DNA of 64,000 nt, taken from Coriobacteriia bacterium. Lineage in GTDB: Bacteria > Actinomycetota > Coriobacteriia > Coriobacteriales > UMGS124. Shown here piece by piece: positions 42,425 to 48,874 of this stretch. Every line of letters begins with the position of its first letter. Within the stretch, counting starts at the first letter, position 1. The translations under genes and the position numbers were made by a program. The notes below the pieces were generated by a model, which worked only from the letters and a program-made list of their open reading frames with translations, did no database searches and was not told the origin of the DNA. Location of the stretch: positions 124,001-188,000 of the forward strand of contig JAGZEG010000003.1 of NCBI GenBank assembly GCA_018368455.1. Reading direction: 5' to 3'.

Positions 42425-42453
42425 TTGACGGGGTAGGGGTCTCTGGGTAATAT
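42425..42453 (+). promoter_or_regulatory. Sigma-70-type promoter of tRNA-Ala copy 1
   Basis: TTGACG, a 17-bp spacer and TAATAT, ending 19 bp before the tRNA. This is one of the two best promoter matches in the window. Confidence 0.85.
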
Positions 42454-42472
42454 ACTCAACGCACCTTGTGAC

Positions 42473-42548
42473 GGGGGTATAGCTCAGCTGGGAGAGCGCT
42501 TGACTGGCAGTCAAGAGGTCAGGGGTTCGAATCCCCTTATCTCCACCA
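42473..42548 (+). tRNA. tRNA-Ala (anticodon GGC), copy 1
   Basis: A 76-nt cloverleaf with CCA encoded. The acceptor stem GGGGGTA/TATCTCC includes the G3-U70 pair that identifies alanine tRNA; D-stem GCTC/GAGC; anticodon loop CTGGCAG gives GGC; T-arm AGGGG TTCGAAT CCCCT. Identical to copy 2 at 43253. Confidence 0.97.
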
Positions 42549-42560
42549 GATACTCCGTCG

Positions 42561-42595
42561 GGCCGGGAGCATGTAGCTTCCGGCCTGTTTTGTTT
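42561..42595 (+). terminator. Terminator-like hairpin between tRNA-Ala and tRNA-Val, copy 1
   Basis: GGCCGGGAGC pairs with GCTTCCGGCC across ATGTA, then TGTTTTGTTT. It falls between two tRNAs of the same module, so tRNA-Val is either made by read-through or from its own weak promoter. Confidence 0.8.
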
Positions 42596-42617
42596 CTCAG
42601 GTGCAAAGCGCGGCAAT

Positions 42618-42692
42618 GGGCGATTGGCTCAGGGGTAGAGCACATCCTTCACACGGATGGGGCCGCAGGTTCAAATCCTGCATCGCCCACCA
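42618..42692 (+). tRNA. tRNA-Val (anticodon CAC), copy 1
   Basis: A 75-nt cloverleaf with CCA encoded: acceptor GGGCGAT/ATCGCCC (perfect), D-stem GCTC/GAGC, anticodon stem CATCC/GGATG with loop TTCACAC giving CAC, T-arm GCAGG TTCAAAT CCTGC. Reads GUG, a common Val codon in this genome. Confidence 0.97.
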
Positions 42693-42703
42693 TTGCGTAT
42701 ACA

Positions 42704-42737
42704 GGCGGGGAGCTCACATGGGCTCCTCGCCTTTTTT
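42704..42737 (+). terminator. Terminator after tRNA-Val copy 1
   Basis: GGCGGGGAGC pairs with GCTCCTCGCC (one G-U), followed by TTTTTT. Strong. Confidence 0.9.
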
Positions 42738-43204
42738 GTTTGGCGCCTCTTCTGGAGAGATGCATGGGGGCAAGCCTCGGTTCTTTGTTGTGCGTGCTGT
42801 CCTGTCTGCTCGCTTTGGGTGTGCCGTGGCCCTGTTACGTCGTCTCCTTATGGGCGAACTTTGCGGATGTGTTAGGTTTTGTAACGTGAGGCCTCGAAAA
42901 TGGGCGCGTATTGCGGACATGCGAGGTTTGTGCCAGTCGCCTAGCGGTCGCTTACTGCCCTGTCGGGAGAAAGACACGGGTCAGAGGCTTGCTAGTCATA
43001 GTAAGCTAGTTCTAAGCGGGCCTACTGTGGCGCGCAAACCCCGCACACTCGAAGATCGCGCCCTTTTTCCGGGCACGGTTTTGCAAAACCGTGCACATTC
43101 GAAAAGTTTGGCCAGCACAATGGCCTGGCACTGTCATTGGTGAAGCTTTCTTTGTGGTTGAGTTATGGACTAAGGGCAAACACAAGGTTCTCGGCAGAGA
43201 GTTC
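42738..43204. other. Spacer between the two tRNA modules
   Basis: A 467-bp stretch without a supportable gene; frames that run through it also run through tRNA. It holds four of the five repeat elements listed next and a perfect 22-bp palindrome at 43073-43094 (arms GCACGGTTTT and AAAACCGTGC around GC). Confidence 0.6.
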
Positions 43205-43233
43205 TTGACTCAACGAAACCTCTGCCGTATTGT
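43205..43233 (+). promoter_or_regulatory. Sigma-70-type promoter of tRNA-Ala copy 2
   Basis: TTGACT, a 17-bp spacer and TATTGT, ending 19 bp before the second tRNA-Ala, the same distance as in copy 1 although the spacer sequence differs. Confidence 0.8.
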
Positions 43234-43252
43234 ATCCCCTGCACCTTGTGAC

Positions 43253-43328
43253 GGGGGTATAGCTCAGCTGGGAGAGCGCTTGACTGGCAGTCAAGAGGTC
43301 AGGGGTTCGAATCCCCTTATCTCCACCA
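43253..43328 (+). tRNA. tRNA-Ala (anticodon GGC), copy 2
   Basis: Identical in sequence to copy 1. Identity extends 12 bases upstream (GCACCTTGTGAC) and two bases downstream, about 90 bp in all, and then ends abruptly. Confidence 0.97.
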
Positions 43329-43337
43329 GAGCCTGAG

Positions 43338-43374
43338 CGAGCCGGAAGTCACCAAGACTTCCGGCTCGATTATT
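43338..43374 (+). terminator. Hairpin after tRNA-Ala copy 2
   Basis: CGAGCCGGAAGT pairs perfectly with ACTTCCGGCTCG across seven bases, followed by ATTATT. The sequence differs from that of copy 1 but the place is the same. Confidence 0.65.
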
Positions 43375-43399
43375 ACCAAGGCTTGTAACGTCACGCAAT

Positions 43400-43474
43400 G
43401 GGCGATTGGCTCAGGGGTAGAGCACATCCTTCACACGGATGGGGCCGCAGGTTCAAATCCTGCATCGCCCACCA
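43400..43474 (+). tRNA. tRNA-Val (anticodon CAC), copy 2
   Basis: Identical to copy 1; identity also covers GCAAT before and TTGC after the gene, about 85 bp. Confidence 0.97.
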
Positions 43475-43483
43475 TTGCTTACT

Positions 43484-43515
43484 AAAACCGGATGACGAGT
43501 TCATCCGGTTTTTTG
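43484..43515 (+). terminator. Terminator after tRNA-Val copy 2
   Basis: AAAACCGGATGA pairs with TCATCCGGTTTT across CGAGT, running into a TTTTTTG tract. Confidence 0.85.
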
Positions 43516-43656
43516 TTTACTGGCCTCATGGCGCAAGATCGATTTGTTGCCGTTTCGGATGTGCGAGGCCCACTGTACCTGCCCTTATAGCTGATTATGT
43601 CATACGTCTGTAATACGCCAGTTCAAGCTATAAGTTGGCCAGGACCTGAGCTCTTG

Positions 43657-43683
43657 TTGACACGAATCTCACCTTCTTACCAT
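43657..43683 (+). promoter_or_regulatory. Possible promoter for the acetate/succinate permease gene
   Basis: A perfect TTGACA is followed 15 bp later by TACCAT. The spacer is shorter than ideal, so this is a weak call, but the stretch is A+T-rich and lies 127 bp before the gene. Confidence 0.35.
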
Positions 43684-43809
43684 GGGGTCATTGCGCCGCT
43701 TTGCCGGCATTTCTACCATTAAAAACAAGTCACGCGCTGTGCTTGGGGATGCAGGCCGTTTCCAGGGCAAGCGCAGTTCCCATTTCATGACAAAGAAAGG
43801 TGATGCCCC

Positions 43810-44367
43810 ATGTCCGAGACGACGCATGCCCACGCCAACCCCGCCCCGCTCGGTCTTCTGGGCTTCGGCATGGCGACCGCCTTACTGCAGCTGCACAACA
43901 TAGGACTCTTCCACATGTCGGTCGCCATCATCGCCCTTGGCCTGTTCGTGGGAGGCCTTGCCCAGGTCATCGCTGGCCTCATGGAGTTTCGTTATCACAA
44001 CACGTTTGGCGCAACGGCGTTCACGTCGTACGGCCTGTTTTGGTGGGCGCTGTGCTTCATCCTCGTGAACCCGCTAGGAGACGGCTTTGCGCTTGCCGGT
44101 CCCGATCTTGGCTGGTTCTTCGTCCTCTGGGGCGTCTACACGCTGTTCATGTTCGTCGGCACGCTCAAGCAGACGCGCACGAACCAGCTCGTCTTCGGTA
44201 CGCTGACTATCTTGTTCTTCTTGCTTGCCGCGGGTAACTTTGCTCCGAACGCAACGCTGACGCTCGTGACGGGCGTTGAGGGCCTCGTCTGTGCGTGCTT
44301 CGCCCTGTATGGCGCGTTCGGGCAGGTCGTCAATGAGGTATATGGTCGGACGGTCATGCCTCTCTAA
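43810..44367 (+). CDS. Acetate/succinate permease (GPR1/FUN34/YaaH family, SatP-like)
   Basis: A 185-residue protein with six membrane spans. The family signature NPAPLGLLGFGM is at residues 10-21, and GLFVGGLAQVIAGLMEFR and the FTSYGLFW stretch are also typical. Homologues move acetate or succinate with protons, or form an acetate channel. ATG 43810 has AAAGGTG upstream. It runs head-to-head into the MscS gene; the two stop codons overlap by four bases, and no terminator separates them. Confidence 0.93.
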   Translation: MSETTHAHANPAPLGLLGFGMATALLQLHNIGLFHMSVAIIALGLFVGGLAQVIAGLMEFRYHNTFGATAFTSYGLFWWALCFILVNPLGDGFALAGPDLGWFFVLWGVYTLFMFVGTLKQTRTNQLVFGTLTILFFLLAAGNFAPNATLTLVTGVEGLVCACFALYGAFGQVVNEVYGRTVMPL

Positions 44368-45170
44368 AACGTGCTTGGCTCCCCGGCGGCGGCCATCTCG
44401 TCAAACGTCGAGAAATATGGCTTGCACGCCAACGCGCGAACGATATCGTTGCGCACGCCGCCAAAGGGGATGTCGGGCTTGACGTACACCCAGAGCTGTC
44501 CTTTGACGCCGTAGGGCGTGATGCTGCCAAAGAACACGGCGCTCTCCATGCCGTCGCGCAGACGGTCGCCCACGACGCCTTGGGCTGTCTCTATGATGTC
44601 TGTCGCCACATCGTTTGGGTTGCGGCCGGCTTCCATCGTGAAGTCTACCGTGCACGCGCACTCTGTTGAGGCGGCCTGGCGTACGACGGCGGTCGTGTTG
44701 AGCACGGAGTTCGGTATGACGACGTGGTCCCCGGCGCGGTTCTGGACGATGGTGTGGCGCCACGTGAGGTCGCTGACGGTGCCGGTGATGCCCGAGATCG
44801 TCACGTAGTCGCCCGGCTGGACGACTTTGCTGATCATGAGGGCAAGTCCGCCAATGATGTTCGAGATTGTGTCCTTCAAGCCGAACGAGATGACGATGGA
44901 TGAGATGCCCAGGGCGCCAAAGAGCGTCGTGGGCTGGATGCCGAACACAGGGTTAAGCACGGTCACGAGCGCGAGCACCCAGATGACGACGCGCGCGATG
45001 TTCGTGAGAATGGACGCCTGGGGCAGTGCCTGTGTGCGCGAGAGAAGTCGGCTGATGAGCCGCACGACGACATGTTGCACGCCGTAGGCGACGGCGATGA
45101 CGACGAGGAGAAACATTGCCTTTGAGAGCAGCTGGCCCCAGGTGAGCCCTGCGAATGCAACGGTGTCCAT
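44364..45170 (-). CDS. Small-conductance mechanosensitive channel (MscS family)
   Basis: A 268-residue channel: three membrane spans, then the pore-lining and beta-domain segment FGALGISSIVISFGLKDTISN followed by GLALMISKVVQPGDYV and VIPNSVL, all typical of MscS. It opens under membrane tension during hypo-osmotic shock. It begins seven bases after the stop of the LuxR gene and has only a distant AAAGGA, which suggests translational coupling with that regulator. The 3' end overlaps the converging permease gene. Confidence 0.93.
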   Translation of the reverse strand: MDTVAFAGLTWGQLLSKAMFLLVVIAVAYGVQHVVVRLISRLLSRTQALPQASILTNIARVVIWVLALVTVLNPVFGIQPTTLFGALGISSIVISFGLKDTISNIIGGLALMISKVVQPGDYVTISGITGTVSDLTWRHTIVQNRAGDHVVIPNSVLNTTAVVRQAASTECACTVDFTMEAGRNPNDVATDIIETAQGVVGDRLRDGMESAVFFGSITPYGVKGQLWVYVKPDIPFGGVRNDIVRALACKPYFSTFDEMAAAGEPSTF

Positions 45171-45176
45171 GTGTCG

Positions 45177-46580
45177 TTATGCGTCCTTTCGGCATTGGTC
45201 GCTGCAAACGAGGAGCTGCAGCTCGTCTTTGCTGTGCACGCCCGCCTTCTCATAGATGTGGCGTACGTGCGTCTTTACGGTGCTGCGCGACAGGTCGAGA
45301 CTCGCGCAGACGTAGTTTACGCTCCTGTTCTCGCAGAGCAGGCTTGCTACCTGCGCCTCGCGCGGCGAGAGGCCAAACGCGGTCTCAAGTACGTGCTCAT
45401 CGATGGGGCCGAGCTGAGGCGTTGCGGTGCCGACTGTTCTTGGGCTGATGCGCCCGTAGCGGGAGGCCGGCTCGCTGCTGGCGGGGGAGCGCAGGGCGCT
45501 GAGGCGCCACAGCAGGTCGACGAGGACGAGCAAGGCGCACAGGAAGACGGAAACGGTCGCCGTGTTCGCCCGCGCGAGGCCGGCGACGACGTGCTCGGCC
45601 AGGAGACCTGCCAGGGCAAACACGTTTGCGAGGCCGAGCACGAGAGCCGTTGTGCGAGGGCTAGCCGGGGAAAGCTCGCCCGTGGCGGGTTCGATGCGCA
45701 CGTCCATCCACAGCCAGGCGAGGCAGGCAGCGCATCCCGAGAGAAAGAACGAGAACGGTGCACCGCTCTCGAACAAGACGGCCATCGTCAAGCCGAGGAT
45801 GGCAAGCGGGGCCGCGAGCTGCCCTGTGGCCACATGCGCAGATGGGCCGAGCGCGAACGGGACGAGGAGCGCCAGCGCTGCCAGGGCCGCTCCGTAGTCC
45901 GCTATCGTGCCGCCGAATCCGAGGACGCCGATGCCGGCGCCAAAGGCGAGTACGAGCGGCACGATGGCAAGGCGGGGCCGCACCATGGAGAGCGCCTGCT
46001 GCGCGGCACTTCCTTCGGATGGTTCGACGAGGCGTTCTTTCAGGCGCAGGGCGAGGGGAATCGCCGTGAGGAACGGCAGGCCGAAGCTGGCGTAGGCGAG
46101 ATAAGGTGCCGTGCTGATCAGGGCGCTGATGAGAAACGCGCACAGCAGGGCGACGGAGAGTTTGCCGATCTCGCAACGCGGGTCGCTCCACTGATCGACG
46201 CTGAGCCACAGGCAAAGCAGGACGGCAGTCGAGAGGCCGACGAGCACCATCCCGCAGCGCGTCACGACGGGCAGCGCGTTGAACTCGGCGATCGTCAGTG
46301 CGACCCACGCGACCTCCAGCACGACGGCGCCTCCCCAGCAGGTGATCGTCCGGGCCATGGGCGCCCAGGTGCGTGCCGTGCAGACGAGGAGGAAGCCGAG
46401 AAGCGCACCGAACATGCAGGCGATGTACGAGATGCCGGCGTCGACCTCCGAGAGCGATGCCGGCGTCGTCGAGAGCGCTGTCAGCATCGCGGCGAACAGA
46501 GGGGAGGCGGGTACTCCCCACCTAACGGCGCGCTCCATGACGACGCCAAGCGGGAGGTCTTGATTCGAAGCGAGTGCCAT
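45177..46580 (-). CDS. LuxR-family regulator with multi-spanning membrane domain
   Basis: About 467 residues: some eleven or twelve hydrophobic segments, then a LuxR helix-turn-helix at the C terminus (FGLSPREAQVASLLCENRSVNYV, then STVKTHVRHIYEKAG). ATG 46580 is preferred because AAGGGCGG lies seven bases upstream; starts at 46601 and 46613 lack an RBS. It is transcribed away from the Tat flavoprotein reductase at 46904, the usual arrangement for a regulator and its target in this group, and with the MscS gene downstream. The signal sensed is unknown. Confidence 0.88.
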   Translation of the reverse strand: MALASNQDLPLGVVMERAVRWGVPASPLFAAMLTALSTTPASLSEVDAGISYIACMFGALLGFLLVCTARTWAPMARTITCWGGAVVLEVAWVALTIAEFNALPVVTRCGMVLVGLSTAVLLCLWLSVDQWSDPRCEIGKLSVALLCAFLISALISTAPYLAYASFGLPFLTAIPLALRLKERLVEPSEGSAAQQALSMVRPRLAIVPLVLAFGAGIGVLGFGGTIADYGAALAALALLVPFALGPSAHVATGQLAAPLAILGLTMAVLFESGAPFSFFLSGCAACLAWLWMDVRIEPATGELSPASPRTTALVLGLANVFALAGLLAEHVVAGLARANTATVSVFLCALLVLVDLLWRLSALRSPASSEPASRYGRISPRTVGTATPQLGPIDEHVLETAFGLSPREAQVASLLCENRSVNYVCASLDLSRSTVKTHVRHIYEKAGVHSKDELQLLVCSDQCRKDA

Positions 46581-46903
46581 CGGAAAGCCGCCCTTCTGCA
46601 TGAGGCGCGCCACGTTTGGTGCGCCCGCATTCCACTATAGCAATCCGTTTGGAAGTTGGGGCGGCAAAGCATATCGAAACGAGGCAAGAGGGGCAGGTAG
46701 ACGTGTCAAGTATCCGTGACCGATATCTTGCTCACCCCGTTTGGCCGATGGGTCATCCCGGTGCTGACGTCGCTTGACCGAGCACTTGGTCGATGTGTGG
46801 CGCCACGTCCTGCCCTCACAATCAGATTACGAAGCACGGCGCCAGGCTTACGGCCAGGGCGCTTGTGGGGGAGTACCTCGTCCGCATTTCGAAAGGGGAT
46901 CAC
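46581..46903. other. Divergent promoter region, LuxR regulator and flavoprotein reductase
   Basis: A 323-bp spacer between divergent genes with no supportable gene. It contains an imperfect inverted repeat, TTGACCGAGCACTTGGTCGA at 46776-46795, that could be a regulator site, and A+T-richer stretches near 46640-46730. The assignment is positional. Confidence 0.45.
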
Positions 46904-48430
46904 ATGTCTACCAACGCACGCATGTCCCGCCGCACGTTCGTCGCTGGTGCCGCGACGGCCGCCCTGGCCAGTGGCTCGGCCCTGGCCCTGGCCAACGAGA
47001 AGGCCTCTGCCGCCGCTGATGCGCCGGCGTGGGACGAAGAGGTTGACGTCGTCGTCGTCGGCATGGGCGCCGCCGGCTGCGCGGCCGCCATCGAGGCCAA
47101 CGCGGCGGGTGCCTCGGTCTGCGTCATTGAGAAGGCCGGTCGTGGTGGCGGCTCGACGTTCCGCTCTGGCGGCATCATCTACATGGGCGGCGGCACGGGC
47201 CTGCAGAAGAGGCTCGGCATCGAGGACACGCCCGAGGACATGGCTGCCTATGTGAAGGCGGCTCTCGGCCCGAGCTCTGACCCCGACCTCCAGAAGATTT
47301 TCTGCGACTCCTCGCTCGACCTGTACGACTGGTGCGAGGCCCAGGGCATGGTGTTCGACGGCGACGCCGAGGTCGAGACGCACATCGTCGAGGCGACGGA
47401 GGGCATCAGCCTGCACTACACCGGCAACGAGCGCGCTCCCGAGTACACGGCCGTCGCCAAGGCTGCCCCGCGTGGACACACCCCCAACGGCGGTGCCGCT
47501 GGCATCTTTGAGCCGATGGAGAGCGTTGTCGAGGGCTTCACGACGCCGCACTACAACACCGCTGCCGAGAGCCTCGTGACGGACGAGACGGGCGCTGTCA
47601 TCGGCGTGCGCGCCACGGACGCGGACGGCAAGGCGCTTGCCGTTAAGGCGAACAAGGGCGTCGTCATCGCGGCTGGCGCATTCACGTACAACGACGCCAT
47701 GATCGCCGACTACAACGCCGACTACCTGCTGTGCGGCAGCAAGACCGGCAACGAGAATGACCTGGGCGACGGCATTCGCATGGGCCAGAAGGTTGGCGCT
47801 GCTACGAAGTCCATGTCCCGTATCGCCGCGCTGGAGTTCATGTACCTCTATGGCGACCTTGCTGCCGGTGCTATGCTCGACTACCACGGCTTCCGCTTCC
47901 TGGCCGAGGACTGGTACGGCTCGTGGATCGGCCGCGAGGTCATGGAGCGCACGCCCGACGCGTGCTTCGTCATCCTCGACCAGCCTAAGCTCGACAACAT
48001 TCTCACGACGCAGTACGGCGCCTACCTGAAGCCCTATGCGCAGGCTGATTCCATCGAGGAGCTCGCCGAGGCCATTGGCCTGCCCGTCGACCACGTCGTC
48101 GAGAGCATCGAGCGCTACAACGAGATGTGCGCCAAGGGCGAGGACACGGACTTCCACAAGAGCCTCGAGTACCTGAAGGCCATCGAGACGGGCCCGTTCT
48201 ATGCCATGTACACGACGCCCGTCATGACGTCGATGTTCACGCTCGGCGGCCTGAAGATCAACACGAACGCCGAGGTCGTCAACTACGACAACGAGCCTAT
48301 CCCCGGCCTGTACGCCGCTGGCCGCTCCAGCAACGGCATCTACGGCGAGTACATCGGCTCGGGCAGCTCCATCGCCGACTGTCTGACGTTCGGCCGCATC
48401 GCCGGTCGTAGCGCCGCTGCTCGCGCGTAG
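46904..48430 (+). CDS. Tat-exported FAD-dependent reductase (fumarate reductase flavoprotein-like)
   Basis: A 508-residue flavoprotein. The N terminus has a Tat signal (MSRRTFVAGAATAALASG), then the dinucleotide-binding motif VVVVGMGAAGCAAA with the acidic end VIEKA, the FAD segment GRGGGSTFRSGGI, and the C-terminal FTLGGLKIN ... PGLYAAGRSSNG typical of fumarate/succinate-type and urocanate-type reductases. ATG 46904 follows GAAAGGGGA. There is no heme-binding or FMN-binding domain and no partner gene beside it, so its electron donor is encoded elsewhere. Eggerthellaceae carry dozens of such enzymes for different organic acceptors; the substrate is not readable here. The divergent LuxR gene is its likely regulator. 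Confidence 0.9.
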   Translation: MSTNARMSRRTFVAGAATAALASGSALALANEKASAAADAPAWDEEVDVVVVGMGAAGCAAAIEANAAGASVCVIEKAGRGGGSTFRSGGIIYMGGGTGLQKRLGIEDTPEDMAAYVKAALGPSSDPDLQKIFCDSSLDLYDWCEAQGMVFDGDAEVETHIVEATEGISLHYTGNERAPEYTAVAKAAPRGHTPNGGAAGIFEPMESVVEGFTTPHYNTAAESLVTDETGAVIGVRATDADGKALAVKANKGVVIAAGAFTYNDAMIADYNADYLLCGSKTGNENDLGDGIRMGQKVGAATKSMSRIAALEFMYLYGDLAAGAMLDYHGFRFLAEDWYGSWIGREVMERTPDACFVILDQPKLDNILTTQYGAYLKPYAQADSIEELAEAIGLPVDHVVESIERYNEMCAKGEDTDFHKSLEYLKAIETGPFYAMYTTPVMTSMFTLGGLKINTNAEVVNYDNEPIPGLYAAGRSSNGIYGEYIGSGSSIADCLTFGRIAGRSAAARA

Positions 48431-48463
48431 GCCCGCGCCGCACAACGCTTTCTGGCACGGGAC

Positions 48464-48503
48464 GCCGCCCCGCCCGCAGATCCTTGCGGGTGGGGCGGCT
48501 TTT
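48464..48503 (+). terminator. Terminator after flavoprotein reductase
   Basis: A 15-bp stem (GCCGCCCCGCCCGCA with TGCGGGTGGGGCGGC, one G-U pair) followed by TTTTC. Confidence 0.88.
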
Positions 48504-48874
48504 CGTTGCGCAACCGCACGGGGGTATTTTCCGTTCGATGGCGTCCTGCGTGCGTGCGCCGCAAGGCTGGTCAGGAGTCGCCGTGGTGCATGGGTGCCTC
48601 CAGGCCACTCCCGCACCACAGCCTTCTCACCTGCGTCTTCTCCGGGCGCCTTGCTTTCGGATGTACCTCTGGGGCCAGAAGAGGCATGCATGCCGGGGAT
48701 TCCTGGCCATTTTCCGTCCCATCACGTGCGGGCTAGCGTGCGGGCGGAGAGGCAAATGCCGGAGCTCCACCTCTGGAGACGCCTGCCTTCCCATTGTTTG
48801 TGCACGGCGCAGGGCTCGCCGTTGGCTATGATGACGTGCGGATCTGATGTCTAGCCTGGCGAGGAGCGTTCCCC
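48504..48874. other. 370-bp intergenic region before ligA
   Basis: No gene is supported. A possible degenerate copy of the tRNA-region repeat lies at 48644-48675 (GGGCGCC, TTTCGGATGT, then diverged). A TATGAT hexamer at 48829-48834, about 40 bp before ligA, may be its -10. Confidence 0.4.

Larger units (their letters stand above)
42850..43570. repeat. Five dispersed imperfect copies of a TTTGCGGATGTGCGAGGTTTTG element
   Basis: Copies are at 42850-42881 (plus), 42900-42932 (plus), 43033-43063 (minus), 43083-43110 (minus) and 43528-43570 (plus). The two plus copies at 42850 and 42900 both begin ATGGGCG, continue TTGCGGA, and end AGGTTT. The minus copy at 43083 reads AACTTTTCGAATGTGCACGG, then TTTTG. 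Spacing is irregular and orientation mixed, and the copies flank the second tRNA module on both sides. They share the core TCGNNTGTGC with the elements at 12832-13072. Confidence 0.5.

Noticed and set aside
42601..43143. A 180-codon plus-strand frame through the tRNA spacer
   Set aside because: It reads through tRNA-Val and a terminator, so it cannot be a real gene.
42461..43479. tRNA duplication as a trace of an integrated element (attachment-site duplication)
   Set aside because: No integrase or phage-type gene lies between the copies, and the interval is under 1 kb; simple duplication fits better.
42850..43570. CRISPR array
   Set aside because: The repeats are imperfect, irregularly spaced and in both orientations, and no cas gene is present in the window.
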